From Bacteroides caecimuris (GTDB lineage: Bacteria; Bacteroidota; Bacteroidia; Bacteroidales; Bacteroidaceae), in contig NZ_CP015401.2 in NCBI RefSeq assembly GCF_001688725.2, positions 930,001-994,000 on the forward strand: a DNA stretch of 64,000 bases. The letters are read 5' to 3'. Of the stretch, positions 53,929 to 61,901 are shown piece by piece. Numbering within the stretch: the first letter of the stretch is position 1; each line of letters starts with the position of its first letter. Under the pieces are notes generated by a model that was not told the origin of the DNA, ran no database searches, and was given only the letters and a program-made list of their open reading frames with translations. Both the position numbers and the translations under genes were made by a program.

Positions 53929-54370
53929 ATTCGTCGATATAAAGGACGACAGCCCCCGTCAGCTCCGTATAGAGCAGGTCGTAATCGGGCGACAGGGCGA
54001 AATTGTCGTCCGCAAGGTCATAAATGGAGAATACGTTTCCGACAAGCGGCAGCAGCCTTTGCAGGAAGGATTCACGCTCCGCTTCCGGCACATCGTCGGC
54101 AAACTCGTTTTCCACGACTTCGCGCAGGATGGCGTACTTGGAGTAGCGAAGTCCCTCCAGCAGCGTGCGCATCGCCAGTTCCTGCACACCAGCAGCAGGA
54201 TAGCCTTCGAGCATTGCCCGTTCATACGTTCCGGCGGCACGGTCGGCGCGTTCACGGATGAAGGCTTCGTCGGTCGCCTGTTCAAACCTGTTTGTTCTGA
54301 GATAGTCCAGCAGGTACAGACCGTAGTAGGAAAAGTCGGTCTGACCCTCGTTTTTCTTCTTGTTGTTCAT
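53918..54370 (-). CDS. DUF1896 family protein
   Basis: 150 aa from ATG 54370 (MNNKKKNEGQTDFSYYG). Family features: YLLDYLRTNRFEQATDEAFI, FIRERADRAAGTYERAMLEG, AGVQELAMRTLLEGL. Always next to the large helicase gene in these elements; function unknown. The leader CCACTAAATTCCAAAGTA lies directly before the ATG, and the longer upstream frame is not coding. Confidence 0.85.
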   Translation of the reverse strand: MNNKKKNEGQTDFSYYGLYLLDYLRTNRFEQATDEAFIRERADRAAGTYERAMLEGYPAAGVQELAMRTLLEGLRYSKYAILREVVENEFADDVPEAERESFLQRLLPLVGNVFSIYDLADDNFALSPDYDLLYTELTGAVVLYIDEYGV

Positions 54371-54424
54371 TACTTTGGAATTTAGTGGATTGATAATGAC
54401 ATGGATAATCGTCTGAAAAGGAGA

Positions 54425-54456
54425 AAGAAAAGGCACTCGGTATCCCTCCGAGTGCC
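54425..54456 (-). terminator. Strong terminator between topoisomerase and DUF1896 genes
   Basis: Minus strand GGCACTCGG, 7-nt loop, CCGAGTGCC, then TTTTCTTTC. It ends the excision operon. Two copies of the CACTAAAT(C/T)CCAAAGTA leader flank it in opposite directions. Confidence 0.85.
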
Positions 54457-54534
54457 ACCACTAAATCCAAAGTATGAGTGTAATCCGGTATCGAAGAACA
54501 ATTCATTACTCTGAACCAGTGGCAAAGTTACTCA

Positions 54535-56625
54535 TTATTTTCTTCTTCTCGTAGAGGTTGCCTTATTTTTCCTTTCGGGGAACACGAAAGTCGTGTTGTA
54601 GTCCCCGTCAAAGGTTACTATGGCATCGAAACTCTTTCCCTGCTTGCTTTTGAAGCCTTTGAGCAGCTTCGTGTGCCCTTCGGTGAGCAGGTCTTTGATC
54701 TCGTCGTCGGAAAGGGAGCGGTTTGCCTTCAGGCGGAACACGGGCAGCCCGCACTCCGCGTTGTCGCAGCGGACAACCTTGCCGTAGAACTGCATCATGC
54801 CGGTTCCGCACTTGGGGCACTTGCAGCCGGAATCCCTGCGGGAGAACAGCTTGTCGCACGAGAGCAGTTCGGAAGTGATTTCGCGTGTGTAAGCCTCTAT
54901 CTCCTTGCGGAAGGTGTCGGCGGGCAGCTCACCGCGCTCGATGCGTGCCAGATTCTTCTCCCATTCGCCCGTCATGGCGACGTCGGCGATGCGCATCGTC
55001 TTCACGACCGAATGGAGGGCAAGCCCTTTTTCAGTCGGCACAAGCGACTTCTTGCAGCGTTCCATATAGCCGCGCTTGAAGAGCGTTTCGATAATCGCCG
55101 CACGGGTGGCGGGCGTGCCGATGCCGCAGTCCTTCAACGCCTGACGCAGCGCGTCGTCCTCTATCTCCTTGCCCGCCGTTTCCATAGCGGACAGCAGGGT
55201 GGCTTCGGTATGCAGCGGCTTGGGCTTGGTCTTGCCCTCCGTGATGGAGGCGGCTTTCAGCGGCAGCGTGTCGCCTTCCCGCCAGCCGGGGATGGTGGTT
55301 TCCTCCTTGTCTTCCACGCCATAGACGGCACGCCACCCGGCTTGCCTGATGATGCAGCCTTTTGCCACGAACTCCACTCCGGCACATTCCGCCGTGACGG
55401 TGGCGGTGTCCTTGACGCATTTTTCGGAGAAAGCCTCGATCATGCGCCCGGCAATCATCTGATAGACGGTATTGTCCTCTTTGGAGAGGAACAGCGGCTT
55501 CTCGCCCGTGACAAGCAGGGCGTGGTGGTCCGTCACCTTGCCGTCATCCACGCTGCGGCGTGTCGGCACTGCCTTCGGATTGACTTTCTCTTTCCATTCG
55601 GGCAGGCTGCCGATGAAGGCGAGCAGTCTGGGGATTTCGGCGAACACGTCTTCGGGGATGTAACGGCTGCCCGTTCTCGGATAGGTGACAAGTTTCTTTT
55701 CATAGAGCTTCTGCGCGATTTCAAGCGTATGTTCGGCGGTGAAGCCGTGCTTGGCGTTGGCTTCCTTCTGGAGCGTGGTCAGGTCGTACAGAAGCGGAGT
55801 TTCCTCCGTCTTCTCCTTGCGCTCGGCTTTCGTGACGGTGGCTGTGCCTGCTTCCTTTACCTTATTATATAGCGTTGTGGCAGGTTCTTTCTCTTTCCAT
55901 TTCTCGGAAGAGGAGAACTTCACCACTCCTTCGTCGCAACCGTCTGTTGCGATATGGAGCTGCCAGAAGGGTTCGGGCGTGAAGCGGCGGTTCTCCCAAT
56001 AGCGTGCGCACACCATCGCCAGCGTGGGTGTCTGCACCCGCCCGACGGAATATGTGCCGTGTCCGGCGGCGATGGAGAGTGCCTGCGTGCCGTTGATGCC
56101 CACGAGCCAGTCGGATTCGCTCCGCGCTTTGGCGGCAAGGTAGAGGTTGTCGTATTTGTCGCCCGCTTCGAGGTTGCGCAGCCCATCGCGGATAGCCTTG
56201 TCGGTGAGCGAGCTTATCCAGAGGCGCACGAAAGGCGTGGTGCATCCGGTGTAATGGTAGAGGTAGCGGAAGATAAGCTCCCCTTCGCGTCCGGCATCGG
56301 TCGCCACGATGATCTGTTCGCTTTCCTTGAATAGCCGGGTGACGGTCTTGATCTGCGACACCACGCCGCTGTCGGGCTTGTAGCCCTTGTCCGTCTTTAC
56401 CTGACGGGGAACGAGCGTGAAGGTATCCGGTATGACGGGCAGGTTGTCGCGGACGAAGCCGCGTATGCCGTAGCCGTCGGGCATGGCAAGCTGGACGAGG
56501 TGTCCGAACGCCCATGTCACGGCATAGCCGCCTCCCTCGAAATATCCTTCCTCTCTTTTTGTCGCGCCCACGATGCGGGCGATCTCACGTGCCACGGATG
56601 GCTTTTCAGCAATGATTGTCTTCAT
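54535..56625 (-). CDS. exc: DNA topoisomerase III (Exc)
   Basis: 696 aa, type IA topoisomerase. TOPRIM start MKTIIAEKPSVAREIARIVG with DAGREGELIFRYLY; the catalytic tyrosine in LVTYPRTGSRYIPEDVF; PATRAAIIETLFKRGY. Zinc-binding end (CPKCGTGMMQFYGKVVRCDNAECG). In CTnDOT, Exc is the last gene of the excision operon xis2c-xis2d-orf3-exc, as here. Confidence 0.95.
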   Translation of the reverse strand: MKTIIAEKPSVAREIARIVGATKREEGYFEGGGYAVTWAFGHLVQLAMPDGYGIRGFVRDNLPVIPDTFTLVPRQVKTDKGYKPDSGVVSQIKTVTRLFKESEQIIVATDAGREGELIFRYLYHYTGCTTPFVRLWISSLTDKAIRDGLRNLEAGDKYDNLYLAAKARSESDWLVGINGTQALSIAAGHGTYSVGRVQTPTLAMVCARYWENRRFTPEPFWQLHIATDGCDEGVVKFSSSEKWKEKEPATTLYNKVKEAGTATVTKAERKEKTEETPLLYDLTTLQKEANAKHGFTAEHTLEIAQKLYEKKLVTYPRTGSRYIPEDVFAEIPRLLAFIGSLPEWKEKVNPKAVPTRRSVDDGKVTDHHALLVTGEKPLFLSKEDNTVYQMIAGRMIEAFSEKCVKDTATVTAECAGVEFVAKGCIIRQAGWRAVYGVEDKEETTIPGWREGDTLPLKAASITEGKTKPKPLHTEATLLSAMETAGKEIEDDALRQALKDCGIGTPATRAAIIETLFKRGYMERCKKSLVPTEKGLALHSVVKTMRIADVAMTGEWEKNLARIERGELPADTFRKEIEAYTREITSELLSCDKLFSRRDSGCKCPKCGTGMMQFYGKVVRCDNAECGLPVFRLKANRSLSDDEIKDLLTEGHTKLLKGFKSKQGKSFDAIVTFDGDYNTTFVFPERKNKATSTRRRK

Positions 56626-56684
56626 GTTTTTTCTGTTTTGAAATTTTACAAATGTTTACTTCGGATTCAGTGGCGGACACAGGG

Positions 56685-58259
56685 TTACATCCTCATGCCC
56701 TTGTTTCTCTTTTTGCCGTTCTCCTGCTGCTGTTGCTGCGCGGTGTCCTTCGGGGCGGTCTGTCCCTTCCGCAACGGCTCTTTCAGGTTCTTGGTCGCTT
56801 CGTTGGTCTTGCCCTCGCTGTTCACCGCCACCTGCGTGCGGCTCTCGTTGGAGGGTGCGACCTTCTGTGCGTTGTCGGGGTCGGTGTCGTAGCGGTACGG
56901 ACGTCCCTTCTCCGGATTGAACCTGATGTACATCGTGGCGTGGAAGCCCTGCTTGTCGGTCACGTTCTCCAGTTTCACGGCTTTGCCCGCCACGTAGTCG
57001 GCTTTCTGCTGCTCGGTGAACTCCACGCCGCTCCATTTGCTGATGGGGCGGATACTGCCGTCGGCGTTCGTCCACGAGTTGCGGCGTTGCCCGTTCTGTA
57101 TGGCTGCGGCGTTCTCCGCGTCCTGTGCCTGTCCCTGTATGGGATTGTTCTTGGCTTCCTGTGCCTGTGCGGCACGGGGCGACCTGCCGGTCCCCGGCAC
57201 GAACTCCACGCCGCGCTGCTCCACGTTCACCTGAAGGGTAGTGACGAACTTCCTGCCGTCCTTGCGCTCGATAAGTTTGTCGCGCACGGGCAGCCCGGCG
57301 CGGAGCATGTCCTGCTCCTGCTTGGTGATTTCCGTCTTGCCGATGCGCTCCGGTATGCGCACCTTGTTTGCCGGGATGTCGGTAATCTCGTTCGTCTTGC
57401 GGTCTATGCTGATGAACGAGGGGATGATCTCGCCCGTTTCCCTGTCCACGATGTCCACGACCCTGCCGAGGTTGCCCGTTTCGCGCAGGTTCTTACGGTC
57501 TTCATCGGAAAACTTGTGTTCCTTGTACTCGTCGAGCTTCTGCTCCTTGCGTATGAAGTGCGGCACAAGGCTGACATTACCCTCGCTGTCTTTCTTGAAG
57601 GAGAGGCGCGCGTCCAGCTCGAAAGCCTCGCCGCCGAAATTGGGCGACACTCTCACCAAATCGGATTTGCCGTAGTTGAGCATCTTGGTCAGGTCGCCGG
57701 ACTTCTCAAGGTCATCGCGTTTCACGCCCCATTTCTCTTCCAGCTCCTGCCAGTTGATCTTGCTCTCGTCGATGGGCTGGTAGCCCCGGTTGCCCTGCGT
57801 CTGCTGCGGGCTTTCCTGATTCTGTTCATTTTTCTGTTCCATCTCTTCCTGTTTTTTAGGTTCTTCCTGTTTCTGTTCAGGCTTTTCAGCCGCCTGTTCC
57901 TCCTGCACTTTCTTCTCGTAGCCGGAGGTGTCCACCTTGTGGGGCGCAAGCATCTCCTTGTTGCCGTCGGGGTCTTTCAGCAAGTCCTTGATAACCTCCA
58001 GCAGTTTGTCGGCTTGGTCTGCCGCGACACGGTAGAAACCGAAGCGGCTGGGTTCCTTACACTGCCGGAAGAAGTTCTTGAAGAAGTTGTCCAGCACGTC
58101 GCCGTGGCGGTCGAATTGCAGGAAACTTTGCGCGTTCTCCGCTTTCGCGGGGGTGCGCTTGGGGGAGCCGTCGGCATTAAGCCCGGCTACCACGCTGATT
58201 TCGCCCGTCTTCTCGTCACGGACAATCAGCACGTCCTTTTCGTCTTTTTTCTTTGCCAT
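56685..58259 (-). CDS. orf3: Excision operon orf3: DUF4099/DUF3945 protein
   Basis: 524 aa. N-terminal DUF4099-type part (AKKKDEKDVLIVRDEKTGEI, QFDRHGDVLDNFFKNFFRQC), a Q/E-rich linker (residues about 110-160), then KINWQELEEKWGVKRDDLEKSG, FGGEAFELDARLSFKKD and repeated DUF3945 blocks (LRAGLPVRDKLIERKDGRKF, EFTEQQKADYVAGKAVKLEN). Role in excision unclear in the literature known to me. Confidence 0.85.
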   Translation of the reverse strand: MAKKKDEKDVLIVRDEKTGEISVVAGLNADGSPKRTPAKAENAQSFLQFDRHGDVLDNFFKNFFRQCKEPSRFGFYRVAADQADKLLEVIKDLLKDPDGNKEMLAPHKVDTSGYEKKVQEEQAAEKPEQKQEEPKKQEEMEQKNEQNQESPQQTQGNRGYQPIDESKINWQELEEKWGVKRDDLEKSGDLTKMLNYGKSDLVRVSPNFGGEAFELDARLSFKKDSEGNVSLVPHFIRKEQKLDEYKEHKFSDEDRKNLRETGNLGRVVDIVDRETGEIIPSFISIDRKTNEITDIPANKVRIPERIGKTEITKQEQDMLRAGLPVRDKLIERKDGRKFVTTLQVNVEQRGVEFVPGTGRSPRAAQAQEAKNNPIQGQAQDAENAAAIQNGQRRNSWTNADGSIRPISKWSGVEFTEQQKADYVAGKAVKLENVTDKQGFHATMYIRFNPEKGRPYRYDTDPDNAQKVAPSNESRTQVAVNSEGKTNEATKNLKEPLRKGQTAPKDTAQQQQQENGKKRNKGMRM

Positions 58260-58289
58260 CTGAAAAATGTTTTAATGGTGAGACATTGA

Positions 58290-58649
58290 TTATCTGATGC
58301 GGGCCTTATAAGCCTCGACCCGGTCCTTGTTGATTTCGTCAAGATGCTCCGAGAGAAATTTTTCCACGTCTGACTCCTTATAGTAGGATTTCTGACGGAG
58401 CATCAGGTAGGGCAGGATGCCGATGCTGCGGTAGCGTTGCAATGAACGTTTGCTGACTTGAAGCATCAGGCAGAGGTCTTGGTTGTCATAAAGACGCTCT
58501 CCGTTCAGCAGCTTTGTCGCTTCAGGGGCGTTCGCCGGTTGTTCCGGCCGCTTGTTCCGGAGGTCTTCAAGCATTTGCTCCTGCCTGTCAAGCCGCTCCA
58601 TGATGCAGCCGAACAGTCTTTCTATATTTTTTGTGTCCATATACCTCAA
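58290..58649 (-). CDS. xis2d: Excisionase-type HTH protein (Xis2d position)
   Basis: 119 aa. Helix-turn-helix of excisionase type: LYDNQDLCLMLQVSKRSLQRYRSIGILPY, then KSYYKESDVEKFL. Basic end. Second gene of the four-gene excision operon, which fits Xis2d of CTnDOT. Confidence 0.8.
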   Translation of the reverse strand: MRYMDTKNIERLFGCIMERLDRQEQMLEDLRNKRPEQPANAPEATKLLNGERLYDNQDLCLMLQVSKRSLQRYRSIGILPYLMLRQKSYYKESDVEKFLSEHLDEINKDRVEAYKARIR

Positions 58650-58661
58650 TCCTCCTTCGTT

Positions 58662-59021
58662 TTAGGTCTTTTCCGGTCGGATATACATTTTCCTTGTGCG
58701 GATAAGGTATTGCCGGTGCAGGACGTCAGGCTTTGCCGCCGTTCCGTCAATCATATACATTTCCAATGCACGCTCTATATCGGACAGGCGGTAACGGCAA
58801 TTCCTGCCTATTTTGGAGAATGGTATGCAGCCGCTGTCCCGGTAGCGTTGCAGGGTGCGCGGGCTTACTCCGAGAATGTCCATCGCTTCCCGGTTGGAAA
58901 TCCACCGTTCCGCATCAACGGAGAGCCTCTTGTTTTCACTCTTGCGGATATGCTCCGCAATTTCTTCTATACGTCCGACCAGCTTGTCGAAATCGGATTT
59001 TTCAATCATTATCATATCCAT
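58662..59021 (-). CDS. xis2c: Excisionase-type HTH protein (Xis2c position)
   Basis: 119 aa. RWISNREAMDILGVSPRTLQRYRDSGCIPFSKIGRNCRYRLSDIERAL is an excisionase-like winged helix. First gene of the operon, 12 bp before xis2d. With integrase and host factor it would direct excision. Confidence 0.82.
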   Translation of the reverse strand: MDMIMIEKSDFDKLVGRIEEIAEHIRKSENKRLSVDAERWISNREAMDILGVSPRTLQRYRDSGCIPFSKIGRNCRYRLSDIERALEMYMIDGTAAKPDVLHRQYLIRTRKMYIRPEKT

Positions 59022-59050
59022 AACCGTTGCTGTTTTAATCGTTTATGCCG

Positions 59051-59101
59051 CAAATTTACAGGGACGGGGAAAGGCGGGCTTATGACTCATATATGACTCA
59101 T
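59051..59101 (-). promoter_or_regulatory. Excision operon promoter region
   Basis: TAAATTTG at 59051-59058 (minus strand) fits the -7 box, 29 bp before the xis2c ATG. Two direct copies of TATGACTCAT (59081-59090 and 59092-59101), each with the palindrome TGAcTCA and 11 bp apart, lie where an activator such as RteC could bind. Confidence 0.5.
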
Positions 59102-59234
59102 AGAAGATTTTTTTGAGTTTGTCACCGCTTGGCATACGTCGCTGTTCCAAATGCTGCCACTTCCGCAGGAAATGGACGGAGTAAGACCTTTGGAAGCTAA
59201 TTTTACGGCGGACAATTCTAAGACAAGATATATT

Positions 59235-59519
59235 ATGGAAATCGTAATCATTGAAAGAGAGGCTTTCGAGACGTTTATGGCGGAGGTCTCGGCACTTACG
59301 GAAAAGGTGGACCGGCTTTGCGCGCGGGGAACGGAACGACGGTTGAAAAAATGGATGGACGGTGAGGACGTCTGCCGCCTGCTGCGCCTTAGCCCGAAAA
59401 CATTGCAAAGTATGCGTGACAGGGGCATTGTCGCCTGTTCGCAGGTAGGCAGGAAGTTCTATTACAGGTCGGAAGACGTGGTACGGCTTGTTTCGGAAAA
59501 GCAGGAGGGGGCATCATGA
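59235..59519 (+). CDS. Small HTH protein
   Basis: 94 aa from ATG 59235 (MEIVIIEREAFETFM); the upstream frame is not coding. WMDGEDVCRLLRLSPKTLQSMRDRGIVACSQVGRKFYYRSEDV is an excisionase-like helix-turn-helix. It is divergent from xis2c and overlaps the next gene by 4 bp. Confidence 0.75.
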   Translation: MEIVIIEREAFETFMAEVSALTEKVDRLCARGTERRLKKWMDGEDVCRLLRLSPKTLQSMRDRGIVACSQVGRKFYYRSEDVVRLVSEKQEGAS

Positions 59520-59812
59520 AACAGGAGGTTCTTACATTGGAGCAGGGCTTGTTGGCTGACGCGTTTGTGTCCCTGAAGGAGAGCCACAGGAAAATCAACC
59601 GTTTCACACAGAAGTACAACCCGTTGCTGGACGGCGACCGTTTCCTGACGGACAAAGAGGTGGCGGAACTGTTGAAAGTCAGCCGTCGCACCTTGCAGAA
59701 GATGCGTGATGAAAAGACACTTCCGTTCATAATCCTCGGCGGAAAGGCTCTGTACCGGGAATATGATATACAAGCGCTTCTGGAGAGGAACTACCGCAAG
59801 GTGGAGGATTGA
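59516..59812 (+). CDS. Small HTH protein
   Basis: 98 aa. LTDKEVAELLKVSRRTLQKMRDEKTLPFIILGGKALYREYDIQALL: helix-turn-helix of the same type as its neighbour. The pair may balance the xis pair on the other strand (inference). Confidence 0.75.
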   Translation: MKQEVLTLEQGLLADAFVSLKESHRKINRFTQKYNPLLDGDRFLTDKEVAELLKVSRRTLQKMRDEKTLPFIILGGKALYREYDIQALLERNYRKVED

Positions 59813-59829
59813 TATACGGAACGGCAACA

Positions 59830-59877
59830 AAAAGGCATACGGGCAATTCCATCGTGAGGATTGCCCGTATGCCTTTT
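59830..59877. terminator. Bidirectional terminator, perfect 18-bp stem
   Basis: AAAAGGCATACGGGCAAT, 12-nt loop, then its exact reverse complement. A-run on one side and T-run on the other. Sits between convergent genes ending at 59812 and 59901. Confidence 0.9.
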
Positions 59878-59900
59878 ATTGTGCCTTGCCTGTCCGGTAT

Positions 59901-60272
59901 TCAGCAGGAGCAGCCTTTGCCAAGCAGAAAGAACACCGTCCTGCGTTCCCGTTCGTTTCCGGACAGCGCTTTACTTTTCAGCCACTCCCGGAAGGAGTGG
60001 GCATAGAAGGTGTTCAGTCTGTATGACACGGGGATGATGATGTCAATGCTGAAGATGTCCGCCGAACAGCCGTTCTCCGTGCGGATGTATTTGCAAACCT
60101 CATAGTCCGCCAGTACACCTGACTTCCGTACCGCCCTTATCTCTTTCTGTATGGCTGTGACGGACACATTGAACAGTTCGGACATTTCCCATGCGGTCAT
60201 CCATATCTCTTTTTCGGGATTGCCCGCGATGCGGATGTTCCCGTCCTCGTCAGTCTTGATTATTCTTCTCAT
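59901..60272 (-). CDS. Conserved HTH protein downstream of the integrase
   Basis: 123 aa from ATG 60272 (MRRIIKTDEDGNIRI), 11 bp after the integrase stop; the longer frame would overlap the integrase. Contains EIWMTAWEMSELFNVSVTAIQKEIRAVRKSGVLAD and DIIIPVSYRLNTFYAHSFREWL, the arrangement of RhuM-like or Bro-type regulators. Function unknown. Confidence 0.7.
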   Translation of the reverse strand: MRRIIKTDEDGNIRIAGNPEKEIWMTAWEMSELFNVSVTAIQKEIRAVRKSGVLADYEVCKYIRTENGCSADIFSIDIIIPVSYRLNTFYAHSFREWLKSKALSGNERERRTVFFLLGKGCSC

Positions 60273-60283
60273 GGCAGTGTGGT

Positions 60284-61519
60284 TTATATGGTCTGGCAAA
60301 TGAACTGTTCCATTGATTCTATCTGCTTGGCAAGGCGTTCCATGTCGTTGCTCACCTTTTCAGCCGTAATCTTGGCGTATATCTGCGTGCTGCGGATACT
60401 GGTATGTCCCATCATTCTGGACAGGGTTTCTATAGGCACGCCGTTGGAGAGGCAGATGGTCGTCGCATAGCTGTGGCGGGCCTGATGCCAGGTGATGTTT
60501 TTATTGATGCCGCACAGTTTCGCCACCGCCTTGATGCCGTTCTTGCAGTTCGCATAGCAGGGAACGGGCAACAGTTTCCCGTCCCCGGTCATGCCGCTGT
60601 ACTTCCGGATGATGTGGCCCGGCACTTCCAGCAGGCGGATGTTGGATTCCACGCCTGTCTTCTGTCGTTTGGTCTTGATCCACAGATGACCGTCAAAGGA
60701 GGTTTGCAGGTTCTCTTCCGTAAGGTTATACATGTCCGTCCAGCTCAGCCCCGTGAAGGTGCAAAAGATGAACAGGTCGCGTATCAGTTCATATTTTTTC
60801 TTTTTGAACGTCCCGTTTATCAACAGGCTTATTTCCTCCTTTGTCAGAAAGCCGCGTTTCGTTTCCTCTTTGGTGATGTGGTAGGCGTAGAACGGGTCAC
60901 GTGGAAGCCAGCCGTTGTTGATGGCTGTATAGATGATGCTGCGAAACGGCATCATGTACGACCAGACGGTGTTGGTGCAATGGTTCTTCTCCGTGCGGAG
61001 GAACAGTTCAAAATCCGTGATGAATGCCGGGGTAAGCTCGCGCAAGGCGATGTCGCTCATCTTGTAGCGTTGTCTGATGAACTCCGACAGATGGTTATAG
61101 ACGGTGCGGTATTTCAGGTAGCTGCGCACGCTTTTCATTTTTCCTACCATCTTGGCGTAGTCCTCATTATGTTGCTTGAACACGGCAAGCAGGGTCTTGT
61201 GGTTCTGTCCCAGTCCCAGATAGGCGTTGCGTACTTTCTCTGCCGTGACATAGCTGTCCGCGTCGCATACTTCCTGATATGCACGGTTTATGCCCACACG
61301 TATCTTGTCAAGCATACGGTTACCTTCCTGCGCCACGAGGCTGCGACCGGACAGACGCCCGGTTTCCACGTTCCAGATGCTTTCCTCCACGTCCAGTTTG
61401 CTGCTGAACTGTGATACCTTTCCGTTCACCGTGATACGGCACATCACGGGAATCAATCCGTTCTTCTTCGGCGCATTGCGCTTGAGATAGAACAATACTT
61501 TGAATGTGCTTCTGCTCAT
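60284..61519 (-). CDS. int: Integrase of the element (IntDOT family)
   Basis: 411 aa tyrosine recombinase. Arm-binding N-terminus (STFKVLFYLKRNAPKKNGLIPV), SAM-like core-binding domain, catalytic domain. The first arginine is replaced by serine (FTGLSWTDMYNL), as in IntDOT. Others present: K in IKTKRQKTG, HxxR in HQARHSYATT, H in MMGHTSIRST, Y in QIYAKI. Its place at the end of the element beside xis genes fits the integration and excision enzyme. Confidence 0.92.
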   Translation of the reverse strand: MSRSTFKVLFYLKRNAPKKNGLIPVMCRITVNGKVSQFSSKLDVEESIWNVETGRLSGRSLVAQEGNRMLDKIRVGINRAYQEVCDADSYVTAEKVRNAYLGLGQNHKTLLAVFKQHNEDYAKMVGKMKSVRSYLKYRTVYNHLSEFIRQRYKMSDIALRELTPAFITDFELFLRTEKNHCTNTVWSYMMPFRSIIYTAINNGWLPRDPFYAYHITKEETKRGFLTKEEISLLINGTFKKKKYELIRDLFIFCTFTGLSWTDMYNLTEENLQTSFDGHLWIKTKRQKTGVESNIRLLEVPGHIIRKYSGMTGDGKLLPVPCYANCKNGIKAVAKLCGINKNITWHQARHSYATTICLSNGVPIETLSRMMGHTSIRSTQIYAKITAEKVSNDMERLAKQIESMEQFICQTI

Positions 61520-61536
61520 ACTCTACTTTTTGTTTG

Positions 61537-61544
61537 CAAAATTA
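61537..61544 (-). promoter_or_regulatory. Integrase promoter -7 box
   Basis: TAATTTTG on the minus strand, 17 bp before the int ATG. Confidence 0.5.
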
Positions 61545-61868
61545 AACCATGTAGAGCTGGAAGACGGTAGGCAAATCACAGCATATCGGCGCATTCACAC
61601 CCACATCTCATTTTTTTGAGCAGGTCCCGCTGACATTTCCAAAAGAATCCTTAAATTGGCATCCAATGGCGTATGGATCAGCGGATATGCCAGTGTCCTC
61701 AGCAAGCTGTTCTTTTGTAAAAAAGAGTAACGGGATAGTAACGTAACTCTTGCTTCAAACGGCTTTTTTGCGGCATTCAGTGGCTTTGGCAAAGTCCTCG
61801 TCGGAATCGCTAAAACGCTTTATCTCAACGTTCATTCACCATTTTTCTCCTATTCTCGTTTTTTTGTA
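61545..61868. other. End region of the element, no gene; possible integrase arm sites
   Basis: About 320 bp. Three GTAAC words within 20 bp (61724-61748) could be arm-type sites. A 65-codon frame (61595-61792) has no coding character. Confidence 0.4.
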
Positions 61869-61878
61869 GTATCTTTGC
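61869..61878 (+). other. att: Candidate attachment core at the element-chromosome junction
   Basis: GTATCTTTGC fits the CTnDOT core GTANNTTTGC. It also serves as -7 box (TATCTTTG, 61870-61877) for the MATE gene 25 bp downstream. Base character changes from element-like to chromosomal here. The same pattern also occurs as a promoter elsewhere, so the call is tentative. Confidence 0.45.
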
Positions 61879-61901
61879 CATCGATTTTAGAACATAGACG
61901 T

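Noticed and set aside
54474..54554. 26-codon plus-strand frame after the CACTAAATCC leader
   Set aside because: Too short to support as a gene; its leader may simply be the mirror of the DUF1896 leader. Recorded under the leader finding.
54673..55872. 399-aa plus-strand frame
   Set aside because: Antisense shadow of topoisomerase III.
56616..58289. 557-aa plus-strand frame
   Set aside because: Antisense to orf3; leucine/valine-rich composition typical of a reverse shadow.
59051..59060. GTAAATTTGC at the xis promoter as an attachment core
   Set aside because: It fits GTANNTTTGC but lies inside the element and is explained as the -7 box of xis2c.
60404..61414. 336-aa plus-strand frame
   Set aside because: Antisense to the integrase gene.
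61595..61792. 65-aa frame at the end of the element
   Set aside because: No ribosome site or recognisable sequence; more likely integrase arm region.
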